Positions 1 through 10,822 of a stretch of 64,000 nucleotides of DNA are shown here, in pieces (the first letter of the stretch is position 1; every line of letters starts with the position of its first letter). The notes below the pieces were generated by a model. It did no database searches, had not been told where the DNA came from, and saw only the letters and a list, made by a program, of their open reading frames with translations. The translations under genes were made by a program, and so were the position numbers. The DNA is from Brachionus manjavacas (taxonomy: Eukaryota; Rotifera; Eurotatoria; Ploima; Brachionidae), in contig JAHQIY010000002.1 in the NCBI GenBank assembly GCA_019054805.1, positions 6,820,001 to 6,884,000 of the forward strand, written 5' to 3'.

Positions 1-738
1 TCCAGGATATTTCTAAAAGAAAAACTGACCATAGCCCATGTTTTCTCGATTTTTTTGACCGCAATTGGAGTCTTGTTCATCTCAAAACCAAGCTTTATAT
101 TTGGTACCAAGCAAATGGTTCATTTATTGAATAGTACAAATGCAAGTCTATCTTCGGAGCCGTCTTTTGATGATTACAAAATACCGATTGGAGTGTCGAT
201 GACATTTTTGGCTGCCATTTTCACCAGTGTCATTTTTTTAATCCTGAAAAAGCTTTCCAACTCCAAGGTACATTGGGCTTGCAGCACTATATGTGTAACA
301 TGGTTCGGTCTACCACTGTCATTCACACTCAGTTCAGTGCTGGTACTTTTGGGTTTTTATCATAAAGATTTATCTAGTGAACAAGAAGAATTACCAATGG
401 ACATTTTTTATTCATCAGTGGCTGCCGGCACGAGCCTCTTGGGTCAGATTTTTTTAAATATAGCCTTCAAGTACGAGGATGCGACCAAAATTGCCATCAC
501 AAAGACTATAGATATGTTCTTTTCGTTTGTGTTACAATATTTATTACTAGATATAATGGTTGATAGTTGGAGTATATTTGGGGCCATTGCCATTCTAATC
601 GGAACTTTTGCGGTACTTTTATTTAGACTTTTTGAGGACAAATATAAAAACTTGAATATGGAAATGGAAAATAGTAAAACAAAATTTAAACTATCGATCA
701 AAAATTGTTTTTTAAAGATGCTTTTTTTCAAATTTTAA
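1..738 (+). CDS. SLC35G-like drug/metabolite transporter, 3' part (EamA fold)
   Basis: The frame is open from base 1, so the gene starts left of the window; 245 residues remain and end at TAA 736-738. The protein is hydrophobic, with several membrane spans, and closely matches the C-terminal half of the complete neighbour at 3391-4698. Both copies share RIFLKEKLTIAH, the HWA/C-STIC stretch, KYEDATKIAITKT and a FFKF end. EamA-family proteins of the SLC35G type are multi-span membrane transporters with poorly known substrates. The first ATG in the visible part is not the real start. No frameshift or stop is seen, so it looks functional. The pair is a tandem duplication; the substrate cannot be inferred. 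Confidence 0.85.
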   Translation, partial: SRIFLKEKLTIAHVFSIFLTAIGVLFISKPSFIFGTKQMVHLLNSTNASLSSEPSFDDYKIPIGVSMTFLAAIFTSVIFLILKKLSNSKVHWACSTICVTWFGLPLSFTLSSVLVLLGFYHKDLSSEQEELPMDIFYSSVAAGTSLLGQIFLNIAFKYEDATKIAITKTIDMFFSFVLQYLLLDIMVDSWSIFGAIAILIGTFAVLLFRLFEDKYKNLNMEMENSKTKFKLSIKNCFLKMLFFKF

Positions 739-1760
739 TAATTTTATTTGTAAAACTAGTCAAAAATTTGTTTTGTTATCTAAATTTTATAAAAATTTGA
801 TTCTAAAAATTTTCCTAAAATATATAAATGAAGATAATAATTTTATTAAAAGAACTTGGAAAATAATTATCATTTGTTAATTAAATTCATTTACAAGATG
901 TTATTGCATTTGCAAAAAATGTGCAAAGAGTTTAATCATTTAAGCTTTAAAATCTTTGATTAAAAAAAGGCTAAATGGATTGTGACTGAAATCCAAACTC
1001 TGACTGGCGAGCACTAACCCCTTTGAATTAAATTAAAGATCTAAGTCATAGCTGAAAATGATAATTAATGAAATAAAAAAATCCAAAATTGCTTAAAACA
1101 AAACAAAATATAATGTAGCTCTTAATTTAAAATTTACCATCTTTTTTAGAAAAAAAATTGATTTTTGAACTTTTTAAATTTAAAAATATATTTAAAAGAT
1201 CAAATTAGAATTAACTTTTTAAATTATTATTATTTAACTTTAATGCATTGATTAAGTGCAAAATTTAATCGATTTTTAAATTTAAAAAAGTAATCTGCAT
1301 CTTAAAAATTGTTTTATTTTAAATTAAAGCTACGTTTAATAAAAAAACACTATATTGTTTTAATAAATAAATTTTTTTTTTCATTAATTTAGCTACAAAA
1401 AATTATCTTATGATCTTCCTCCTTCCCTTTTTCTATTAGAGGGTTCATAACAATGAGACTCAAACAATTCTTGCTTTCAAAAGCCAGCGGTAATCTTCTT
1501 TCAATGAAAATCAGATATATAAAGTCTCTATTTTTCGTTTTTAGCTTTGATCTGATTCTATAAGTATTCTAAATTCTCTGTATGACATTTAGGTTAAATC
1601 ATAGTAAATTTTATGACAGCATGTAAGAGGAAAGAAGATTGAATGCTTCCTTGATATACTTCTGTTTTTATTTTAAAATATTCAGAGATTGCATAGTTAT
1701 TGCATAGTTAGCTTGTACTCAAAATAATCATAGAAATTTTTTTTTTACTATGTAAAGAAT

Positions 1761-1898
1761 TCAGGTTAATTTGGCGAACCAGAGTTGGTGAATTTACTCA
1801 GCCCGTAATTGAAAATACTATAGTCAGGCTGTTTTCAAAATTTTCGAAAAAAAATAGTATTTTAGAACCACCAACCCTCGTTCGTCAAATTTACCTGA
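1761..1898. mobile_element. Short inverted-repeat element (MITE-like)
   Basis: The left end reads TCAGGTTAATTTGGCGAAC and the right end is its near reverse complement (GTTCGTCAAATTTACCTGA). This gives terminal inverted repeats of about 28 bp, extending through the CCAACyCT part, around a non-coding centre of about 80 bp. That structure suits a non-autonomous DNA transposon. A solo copy of one end lies at about 2055-2087, and the AATTTGGCGAAC core recurs in the large direct repeats at about 21858 and 29418. I could not define a target-site duplication or an autonomous partner. Confidence 0.55.
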
Positions 1899-2054
1899 TT
1901 TTTTTTACCTTGATAAAAATATTAGCACAGGTTCCTGAGATTAATCTTGATTTTTTATTAATGACTTTTGGGTATGAACACTTAATAAAATAAATTAAAA
2001 ATGAAAAGAGTAAAAGAACCTTTGTTTGTTGGTACTTTTGGCTAGTTAAAAAAT

Positions 2055-2087
2055 TCGGGTAAATTTGGCGAACAAGGGTTCAATTTT
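2055..2087 (+). repeat. Solo end of the short inverted-repeat element
   Basis: ATTCGGGTAAATTTGGCGAAC followed by AAGGGTT matches the left terminal repeat of the element at 1761-1898, with no inverted partner close by. It is probably a truncated or internally deleted copy. Confidence 0.4.
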
Positions 2088-2500
2088 TTTGATCAGCGCA
2101 ATCAATTTCACAATCCGTTGAGGAATTCCGAAAGATCTGAGAATCAACCCAAAGGGTATCTTTTTAAACATTAATGGAAACACTTCTTTATTTAGTTCTG
2201 TCAACTATCATTATTTTCTGTTGCCTTTCTTTTTAAAGGTTAAAAAAATCTTAGAGTCGCATTAAAAGTTTTAATTTTAATATTTTTATTAAAAAAATTA
2301 TTATTATTATTATTATAATTGAATTTTTTCTTAATGCTTCAATTGAAATAAATATTTTAAAATAAATTTCAATCAAGATTAAACAAAAAAATCAGCTATT
2401 TCTTAAATGACACTCAAAAACAAATCATGAATGTTGAAAAAGGTTATTTGAGTGCTAGTCTAATTAGTTTTGGGCCAGCGGCGGTCTATAGATATAGATT

Positions 2501-2551
2501 TACCAGACCCATACCAAAATTACCAGTCTTCACCGCGGTCCGGGTCTGGTA
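2501..2551. repeat. GC-rich hairpin
   Basis: TACCAGACCC at 2501-2510 is an exact reverse complement of GGGTCTGGTA at 2542-2551, with a loop of about 31 nt. The flanks (GGCCAGCGGCGGTC before, CACCGCGGTCC inside) are unusually GC-rich for this spacer. It could be a decayed transposon end or a structured RNA; function unknown. Confidence 0.4.
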
Positions 2552-3390
2552 AGTATTCTTATAAAATCAAGGTTACGCAATGGAACTAGTCTTGGTGGTC
2601 AAGCCTTTCATTAATAATAAAATAATTTAAATAAAAACTAAAAATTTTCATTAATCATTTGACTTTTATTTCAAAAAAATTTTGATAATCAGAATTTTTT
2701 TCATTTTTATAAAAAATAGTATTTCTTCAACTTTTATTGGTGAAATTTTTCCCAAAGTTACAAAACATATCTTTTTCACTGTTTGTTCATGTATTAAATG
2801 AGTCATTTTCGAAAGCTATTTTATAAGTTTAAAATAAAAAAAAGAAATATTAAAATTTTTATAAGAAGATTAGTAAGAGAAATCTTTATTTTTATATTTC
2901 TCATTTTTTTTTGTAATCAATCCTTTAAATATCTGCCTATGCTATTCTGTTAAAAATTTTAAAGTGAAAAATTGAATTTACTATAATTAGACTGAAATAC
3001 AACTTTAGGATACCAAGTATTCAAACTCGTTAACCAAAATTTTATTTTATTTTATTTGGTGATTTTAAATATTAAAAATTTAAAATTCAATTATGTGTTC
3101 TTTAAAAAAAAAATTTAATTTTTATCAAAATTTCAAGACTACAGATATTAAAGTTCTCACATGTCAAAAAGTTATAGTTAGACAATTTTTAAATTGATGT
3201 TTTTACACATTTTAATAGATAAGATATAAAAATCAAGCTTTATCCTCAATAGTTGAACAAGTTTCATTTATTTGTTATGTAAGAGTCTAGGCAAAAACGT
3301 GCTCCGTAATTTTTTAAAATATATCATCATAAATAATAAATAATAGATTTTCAATAATTTTTCAAAAAGACCTTAAAAAGTTTCATCGTA

Positions 3391-4698
3391 ATGTCTTTAA
3401 AAGCTACAAGAGAAATGGACGAAAACTCAAATTTAGCCACTGACGAGGACTCATTGATCGAAGTTGGTGATATAGCCATTTTGAGCTCATCAAAGGCATC
3501 GCTTCATTACCAAGCTTACAATCAAAGACATATCCGTAAAGAACAAGACCTAAAAAGTGACACATTTTTGGAAAGAAATGAGTTCAGCCAAGACAAATAT
3601 GAAGGCTTTTTGAAAAATTTCAACGAATTTACCTTTTTACCTTATTGTGGGTACCTATATGGAATTATTTCCGCTTTCTCATTTTGTTTATCTCAAATAC
3701 TAATGAAAAGAGCTAAATGGTTTTCCGCAGCGGACCATGCTACAATACGGTACACATCGGCTTTTTTGGTGATGTCAATTTTTATGAAATCGAAGGGAAT
3801 GAATCTTACAGGTCCAAAAAAACAATATAAACTAATTCTATTTCGGGGATTTATTGGTTCTGTGTGTCTTCTGTCAATTTACTTTGCAGTAATGCTCATT
3901 AATCCATCTGATGTTGTGTCACTCACCCACACTAGTCTTATAATTACGGCAATTATGTCAAGGATATTTCTAAAAGAAAAACTGACCATAGCTCATGTTT
4001 CTTCAATTTTTTTAACAGCAATAGGAGTCGTGTGCATTACCAAGCCAAGCTTTTTATTTCCAATAGAACCAAATCAACTTTTTAATCCTTCGAACGTGAC
4101 CAAAACATTTGAGAACAAAATTGAAGAATACAAACTGCCAATCGGCATAACAATGACCTTTTGCGCCGCTTTTCTGACAAGTGGTATATTTTTAGTTCTG
4201 AAGAAGTTATCTAATTCCAAAGTACATTGGGCATATAGCACAATTTGTATTTCATGGTTTGGTTTTCCTTTATCTTTGATTCTCAGTTTAGTGCTTACAT
4301 GGTTCGGTTTTTATCATAAAAATTTTGCAGAGGAAAAAAGCGAAATTTTCATTGATGTTCTTTATTCACTTTCCGCATCTGGATGCAGTCTGTTGGGACA
4401 AATTTTTTTAAACATTTCTTTTAAATACGAAGATGCAACAAAAATAGCCATAACAAAAACAACCGATGTTTTTTTTTCGTTCTTGTTACAGTACGTTTTT
4501 TTGGACATTTTTGTCGATAAGTGGAAAATTATAGGCGCAATATCGATTCTAACCGGAACTTTCATTGTTCTGATATTCAAGTTATTCGAAGAACAACACA
4601 TAAAATCAAAATCAACAGTAAAAACTGAGAGTAATATTAAAAAATCAAAAAGATCAATTAAAGATATTTTGATAAAAGTTATTTTTTTTAAATTTTAA
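3391..4698 (+). CDS. SLC35G-like drug/metabolite transporter (EamA fold)
   Basis: Intronless 435-residue protein starting at ATG 3391. The first 80 residues are polar and likely cytosolic. From about residue 85 there are around ten hydrophobic spans in two EamA-type halves (about 85-215 and 250-395). The family look comes from GYLYGIISAFSFCLSQI, the FRGF...VMLINPSDVVSLTHTS stretch and KLTIAH. The closest family I recognise is SLC35G (SLC35G1 is the STIM1 partner at the ER/plasma membrane), but substrate and location are not shown by sequence. The C-terminus ends FFKF, as in the upstream paralogue. The AATAAA at 4697-4702 overlaps the stop and may act as polyadenylation signal. The tail-to-tail neighbour USE1 ends 79 nt away. 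Confidence 0.85.
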   Translation: MSLKATREMDENSNLATDEDSLIEVGDIAILSSSKASLHYQAYNQRHIRKEQDLKSDTFLERNEFSQDKYEGFLKNFNEFTFLPYCGYLYGIISAFSFCLSQILMKRAKWFSAADHATIRYTSAFLVMSIFMKSKGMNLTGPKKQYKLILFRGFIGSVCLLSIYFAVMLINPSDVVSLTHTSLIITAIMSRIFLKEKLTIAHVSSIFLTAIGVVCITKPSFLFPIEPNQLFNPSNVTKTFENKIEEYKLPIGITMTFCAAFLTSGIFLVLKKLSNSKVHWAYSTICISWFGFPLSLILSLVLTWFGFYHKNFAEEKSEIFIDVLYSLSASGCSLLGQIFLNISFKYEDATKIAITKTTDVFFSFLLQYVFLDIFVDKWKIIGAISILTGTFIVLIFKLFEEQHIKSKSTVKTESNIKKSKRSIKDILIKVIFFKF

Positions 4699-4776
4699 TA
4701 AATTTTGTAAAAAAATTAAGAGTATGTTTATTTATAAATTTTATTTAAAAAGAAAAAATTTACAAAAATTTAATGT

Positions 4777-5778
4777 CTATAATTCTTTATGGTTTGAAAT
4801 TGTGCTATTAATTACTTCGATTGTTTTATCTGTATAATGGTTATAGGCTGTGTTAGTCGAGGTTGCATATTCAGAAGAAATGTAACTGGAGTATCTTTGC
4901 TTCGGAAACAACTTCATGAATAAAACCATCATTACAAATATTATGAAAATTAGCAGTATCATTAGCCATATCCAACAGTTGCAGGACCGTGAGACCTTTT
5001 CGGTTAAATTATCATTAACCGATTTTAAATTTTCAGAGTTGGACGACGCGTTTGTGCTCAAATTTGCCAGATTCTTATTTTTGAATAAATAAATTTGAAT
5101 TGATTTAAATTTAATTAATAGATACCTCCATATCACTTTTAATAATTTTTCTTGCCAACAAAGAATTTTCTTTTATCGAAGAAACAGATTTCAGCATTTC
5201 ATTGGCAATTTTTTCCTGGTATTCTTGCTCTTCTTTAATCAGCTCCTGAAGTTCTTTTTCTTCCTTTTCTAAAATTTTTGTCGATGACTTGGAAAACAAT
5301 TGATCTCTTAGAATATTTTCTTGATTTAAAAATGTTTGATGATAAATTTGTTTTTGCTTGACATCTTTGGTAGTCATTAGAGCACTTGGGTTGGATAATT
5401 TCAGACTTGGCTCATGCTGATCTTTGGTACTAAGAACATTTTTTTTGTTCTAAAGAATAATTAAATGGAAATCATTTAATAATTTGTAAAATTTTATCAC
5501 TTTAATATTGCTCAATTGTCTTAGAAATTCAATTCTTCTTCCATAATCTTTTAAAGCATCGTTTGATGGCTTGCTAAGCACAATTTTAATTTGGTTGTTA
5601 TCAATTATTATTAATTTATTTACTTTACAGTAAGTTTGTTAAGTTGTTTCAAAATTTCATCCAGATTTTCGACATATTTTTCCAATCGCCAGTCCGGTGC
5701 TTCGTCTTTTTTCTCAGCTAATTCAGTTGTTTTTGCCACAAGTCGTTGAAAATTGATTTCTAAATTTTTTTGATTCAT
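4777..5778 (-). CDS. USE1: USE1, ER SNARE of Golgi-to-ER retrograde traffic
   Basis: Four exons: 5778-5624, 5573-5501, 5449-5126 and 5073-4777, joined by introns of about 50 nt, give 282 residues with no internal stop. The N-terminus has INFQRLVAKTTELA and DWRLEKYVENLDEIL, typical of USE1. Near the C-terminus, EKIANEMLKSVSSIKENS and the following heptads form the SNARE helix, followed by a membrane anchor WIWLMILLIFIIFVMMVLF. Known USE1 acts with syntaxin 18, Sec20 and Sec22b at the ER. Oddity: family members usually stop a few residues after the anchor, but this one has about 40 extra luminal residues ending in HKEL, a plausible ER-retrieval-like tetrapeptide. Exon joins are inferred from phase and family alignment. 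Confidence 0.85.
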
Positions 5779-7889
5779 TTTTAAAATAAAATATTTTTAA
5801 ATTATTTTTAATAACTCAAATGTGCCACGTTTCAAAACAAAGTTTATATATGATTACTTAATATAATATTTGCAATCTATCTATTTAATAAATTTTTTTT
5901 CGAAAAATTTGTTTGTGCTTTTGATATAATTTTACTATTAGGCATTAATTTATGAAAAAGAATGTATGCTGAAATATATTTAAGGTATCTCAATTTTTTT
6001 TAAATTAAATTTTGATCATGATGATTAAATTTTGTAAACGATTTGATGATCACCTAATTAAAAATACTATTACTTTAGTTTCTCATCAGGTTATAGCTTA
6101 TTTAATCATTATTTTAATATTCTAAATTGCTTACTTAAAGTCGATTTTTCTATATAAATTTTATTTTATTTTTTATTATTTTTATCTTGTATGCAATTGT
6201 ATAAATTGCTGTATAGTAAGTTCTTTTTTTTTCTTCAATAAAATTTGTAAATTTGCGGCTCAATTTAACTAAATAAATTGGTTTGTTAAGTTTTTTCCAG
6301 AAATTTTTTTATCATTTTAGTATCTAAAGTGGCTCTTTGGAAATCGCGAAGTATCTGCTACAGCTCAGTAGAGCTTGCTTGAATATTATTCAAGTTGCAG
6401 ATTATTTTTACTACTACTACTACTGCTAAAGTAAAATTTTTCGAATTTTATTATTTTTAAATTTCTCAACTCAGCGGCAGTGTTATTTTGCCCTGATGAA
6501 CAAAGCTGTACATGGACTTATCAGAGAACATTTAGTTTTTCTGCGTATAAAGAGCAAAAAAACTTCAAAATGAAATGAAAATTCCATATAAAGTATTCTA
6601 CATAAATTTCGACGCGCTTGTTTTATTCAAATGTTTATTTAAAAAAGTTAAAAAGATTAAAATTATTTTTAAATAAAATTAACTCTTTGCTTCTAATTGA
6701 TATAAAATACATGATAACGTAATCATCCGAATTGAGGATAGAGTACTCTATGTTATTCAAAATTGAGCACTGTTTTAAAAAAAATAAAAATTCAATTTCA
6801 GTGACATGCAATAAAAAGTGAACACATTTTAAAATTATTAACAATTTTTAAGCTTATATAAAATTCATTTAAAAATGAAAATTTAATTAATTTTTTTTTA
6901 CTATGTTAAAGTTGGATGCTTTTTTTTACCATGGGCCAAATTTATTCACTTTTTAATTTATCAATCTAATTTATCAATTCAAGTTAATAGGCAATTATTT
7001 TCTATCAAGAGAATTTTTTATCTTGCTACATCAGTAAAGATCCAGTTTTTTGAGACCTTTATCTTCCAGTATTTTGACTATTGCTCTACGCTTTTATGCT
7101 ATTTTTCAAAATAAGCAATATGTCTTTCTAAATTTACGCATGGGCTAGGCATCTCAACTCTAAAAGTAGAAACTTTAAAATTCTTAAATACCTCACAGAA
7201 CAACCTTATTAGAACCATGTTAGGCTTGATCTATAGTTGTCACATCTCTAATATTCTCAAGATTTTGAAAATTTTCTACTTTGAGCAACTTTATGCTTTT
7301 TCTAAACTCTCTTGTATCAGTAATCTTAAATACAATAGCCTTGCATCTTATATTTTTGAGTGTATGTGTCTCAACTTTCAATCATCTCCTAACTGTAGAA
7401 TTAAATCCTTTGAACAAGATATTTACTTTCTCGTTTCTTATCTTGGTAGAGATATATACTTTATCAAAAACAAATCATTAGACAACCCAAGAGTATACAT
7501 TTTTTGATATAAAACCTGATCTAGCAAATTAAATAAAAATTCAAAGTCCGAAATTGGACTACTGAAAAAAAATTTTTATGACTTGGAATTTAATTTGAGA
7601 CTTTTAAACAACTCTGTGAAAAAATAAACCTTGGAAATTAGTATAAGAATGGGTTAAAAAAGCGTTAGAAATGAAATCAGGTGTCAGATACTTGGTCTCC
7701 TAAAAGATGTATCAGAAAAATATGTAAAAACCACTAGAAGAAAGTATCAAAAATAACAAAATTTTAAATAAAATTTACTAGGCCTTGGAGACTCTGTCAG
7801 CTAATTTTAAGGGACAAAAATAAAATACAGGTCAGAAAAATACTCACAATAAGAAGTCGGCCGCTGACTTTAACTTTGAGTTCGAAAAC
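5779..7889. other. Intergenic spacer
   Basis: A+T-rich, with no supported gene. A (TAC)n tract at about 6410-6424 follows a stem-forming stretch (GCTTGAATATTATTCAAG at about 6374-6391) and may be the 3' end of a truncated LINE on the plus strand. An open frame at 7217-7507 shows no domain and sits in sequence with no codon bias. Confidence 0.45.
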
Positions 7890-8410
7890 CTTGAGATATT
7901 TAGAGAAACAGTAAGGAGATTTCTAAGTAGAATAGGAATTAACACAGCTCTCAAAAACCATCGCTGGCTGTGTTGGATATAATTCGAAGGTTAAGTCAAT
8001 GACTTAAAAACAAATCTGGGAATTAGTAATGGGGAATGTTTATTTTTAGTAATGAGTCGAACTTTAAGGTATTTGATTGGAAATCAAGAGTTATAGTAAA
8101 AGATCTAATTACAAAAAATATGACCAAAGATTTGTAATCCAAACTCTTCAAGGCGGTGGTGGTTTTGCGGCGAATTTTGAATGTATCAGCTGTCGTATCT
8201 ATGAGGGGCCAATTAACCCACATGCTTAAAATAAACATTGGATGATCTGTCCATATAGATTATCCTTAGTTTTTCCAACAAGATGGGGCTCCAGTGCATA
8301 GGGTCTTGTAAAAGAGGTGTTTGATGATCGAAACATAGATCCTTTATCATTGTATGCCAGATTGCTTGATCTCAATCTTATCCTATTAATAAATCCTATT
8401 GTATATTCAC
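7890..8410 (+). pseudogene. Decayed Tc1/mariner-type transposase
   Basis: Read across several frames, the plus strand preserves the order of a Tc1-type transposase. First comes an ETVRRFL helix-turn-helix piece near 7897-7917. Then WGMFIFSNESNFKVFDW at 8030-8080, matching the family's first catalytic-Asp block with D changed to N. Then FQQDGAPVHR at 8273-8302, the second catalytic block. Last is YARLLDLNLILLIN near 8352-8393, which stands where WPARSPDLNPIENLW is expected. Multiple stops and frame changes mean it is dead. Terminal inverted repeats were not located. The long minus-strand frames at 8023-8579 are shadows of this relic. Confidence 0.75.
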
Positions 8411-8850
8411 TAAAACCTTTTGGAATAATGTAACTTTGGAATGCTTTGAAAAATGCAATCAAAAACTTAATTAGTAGAAGACTCGAGACCTCTAATTGGT
8501 AATCAATTCTAGCACGCACAGACACATTCGAAAAAATCATTAGGGACATTGGGACCTGAAATTTTTCAACCGTCAACATAAAAAAAAAATGGAATTGAGT
8601 GGGAAATTAGTCTAGACGAAATTCCTGTTTATTGTTTGGGGAAAATGGAGTTCATTTTGTAAAGCTGATTTATTTTACGTGTTAATAGTTTAAAAAAAGT
8701 TTTGATTGAATTTTTTTTTGATATTTTTTTAATTTTAATAATTTTAATTCTTCAAATATTTAAAAAAAAAATATAGACTAAAATTTTATTTCAAAAATAA
8801 AGCTAGTAATTAATTAAACATTTAAAAATTCGAAATTTAAAAAAAGATGC

Positions 8851-10822
8851 TTATTCGAACTTGATTCCTTGAGCTAAAGGTAATTCTTTGCTATAATTTA
8901 TTGTGCTATAAAATATTAAAATTTATTGTAAGAGTTTAAATTTTTTTAAGAATCATTTTACCATGTAGATCGTCGCATGTAAGCTTTCCATGAATCACTT
9001 CCTGATTCGCGTCCGCCACCAGTATGTTTTTCTCCTCCAAAAGCACCACCAATTTCAGCACCACTTGTTGGAATATTCAAATTAACAATACCGCAATCAG
9101 AGCCTTTTGGGCCGACCCATTGGAACAAGTTCGACATTTTTTGGGTGAACAAACTACTTGACAAACCCTCATTCACTTCATTGTTCCATTTAATAGCCTC
9201 GTTTAAATCTTTGCATTTTAATATGTATAAAATAGGTGCAAATGTTTCTCTATGAACCACTTCGGCATCATGAGCAAGACCAGTAACAATAGTTGGTTCA
9301 ACATAATTTCCTTCTCGATTTTCAATTCTTTTTCCTCCAAAGTGAATTGTGCCACCTTGATTTTTGGCATCCTCGATAGCTTTCAAATATTTTTCAACTG
9401 CTTGTGGATTGTGCAAAGGACCATATATAGTTGTAGGTTCCAATGGGTCTCCTATTTTAAGTTGAGAATAAGCCTTAGTCAGTTTTTCAACCAATTCATC
9501 GTAAATTTTTTCATGAACAATCTAAATAAAATAAAAAATTTTCTTTTTTTTCCAATTTTTTTTATTTTAATTACCAATCTCCTAGCACTGGTGCATCTTT
9601 GACCTGCTGTGCCGACTGCGGCAAAGAAAATAGCTGGTACGGCCAGGTTCAAATCAGCATCGTCCATTACAATTATGGCATTATTACCACCTAATTCAAG
9701 TAAAACCTTTCCAAAACGTTCTTGAACCAAAGCATTCACTTTTTTTCCAACAGCGCAGCTACCTGTGAAAGAAACTAACTTTATTCGCTTGTCAACACTT
9801 AATTGATGTCCAATTTCTGCACCGCCACAAACTAAAGAGCAAATAGCTCCTGGCAAGTTGTTTTTTTCCAAAACCGAAGCTATAATTCTTTAAAAAAATA
9901 ATAAAAATAATTTCTACATATGGAATTTACTTAGTAGTGGCTATTGAAATTAGAGGTGTTGATGGTGCTCCTTTCCATAGAGTAACATTTCCACATGCTA
10001 GTGAAATTGAATTGTTCCAACCAAAAACGGCATTGGGAAAGTTAAAAGCAGATATGATTCCGACAATGCCAAGTGGATTCCATTGTTCCATCAAAAAGTG
10101 ACCCGGTCCTTGATTTATTTAAGCTTTTGAATTTCAAAATTTGCTAGATTAATAATGTATACTTTCGGACGGAAATATTTTGCCATCAAACATTCTGGAT
10201 AAGCCAGTGGCATAGTCACATACATCGATGAACTCTTGAACCTCACCAAGGCCCTCTGGAACAATTTTACCCATTTCCAGAGCTATCTTTTATTAAAAAA
10301 ATTTATCTTTTCTTATTTGAATTTATTTTTCAACTTACTAATTTTCCAAGAGGTTCTTTAAATTTGCGGAGTGATTCACCAATTTGACGGATTATGTCCC
10401 CGCGTTTCGGAGCCGGTATCTATTTTAAAAATCAGAAAAATTAAGTTTTTAGTTAAAATTTTTATTTAGTAATTTTTTACTTCTGCCCACATTTCCCAGG
10501 CTTTCATGGCTTCATCAACACACTGGTTATAGTCATGAACAGAACCCTTTGAAAAAAAATAATTTAGCTATGAACAATATGGTCTCTGTCTTACTTGAGT
10601 GACGCTTGCTATGGGTTTATTATTAGCTGGACTGATAGATTGAATGGTTTCTCCAGTGCCAAACCATTTACCATTAAACACTCCGTCGTTTTTCTCGGCT
10701 AAACCGAGGTCTTTTAAAAACGCATAGCGTGGCTCGTTTATTAAGAAACTAGACATTCTTTTAAAATTTTGTAATAGAAATTTTTGTCTATGAAGATTGG
10801 TTAATTTGATCATATGATTCAT
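8851..10822 (-). CDS. ALDH7A1: ALDH7A1 (antiquitin), alpha-aminoadipic semialdehyde dehydrogenase
   Basis: Eight exons: 10822-10595, 10546-10481, 10419-10339, 10286-10163, 10108-9931, 9887-9575, 9521-8962 and 8905-8851. Together they encode 534 residues, close to the human length. Diagnostic blocks are [13 protein letters not shown] near the N-terminus, [18 protein letters not shown], the glutamate block [10 protein letters not shown], the catalytic cysteine in [12 protein letters not shown] and the C-terminal [15 protein letters not shown] plus [14 protein letters not shown]. The enzyme oxidises alpha-aminoadipic semialdehyde in lysine breakdown and also detoxifies aldehydes. The first 22 residues are basic with no acidic residue, and a second Met opens [11 protein letters not shown]. 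That allows mitochondrial and cytosolic forms, as in vertebrates. Splice sites are inferred by phase; all introns are about 45-75 nt. Confidence 0.9.

Larger units (their letters stand above)
739..3390. other. Intergenic spacer between the tandem transporter genes
   Basis: Very A+T-rich with no coding potential I can support. It holds a short inverted-repeat element (1761-1898), a related half-copy near 2055-2087 and a GC-rich hairpin (2501-2551), all listed separately. The 5' part of the second transporter's upstream region gives no recognisable promoter motif. Confidence 0.6.

Noticed and set aside
6410..6424. CRISPR-like or satellite array from repeated short motifs
   Set aside because: Simple trinucleotide tract with no spacers; the genome is eukaryotic.
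7217..7507. 96-codon plus frame
   Set aside because: No homology, no codon bias, and rich in Phe/Leu/Ile/Ser as expected of A+T-rich noise.
8023..8579. Two minus-strand frames of 71 and 117 codons
   Set aside because: They lie antisense to the decayed Tc1 transposase and have no domain.
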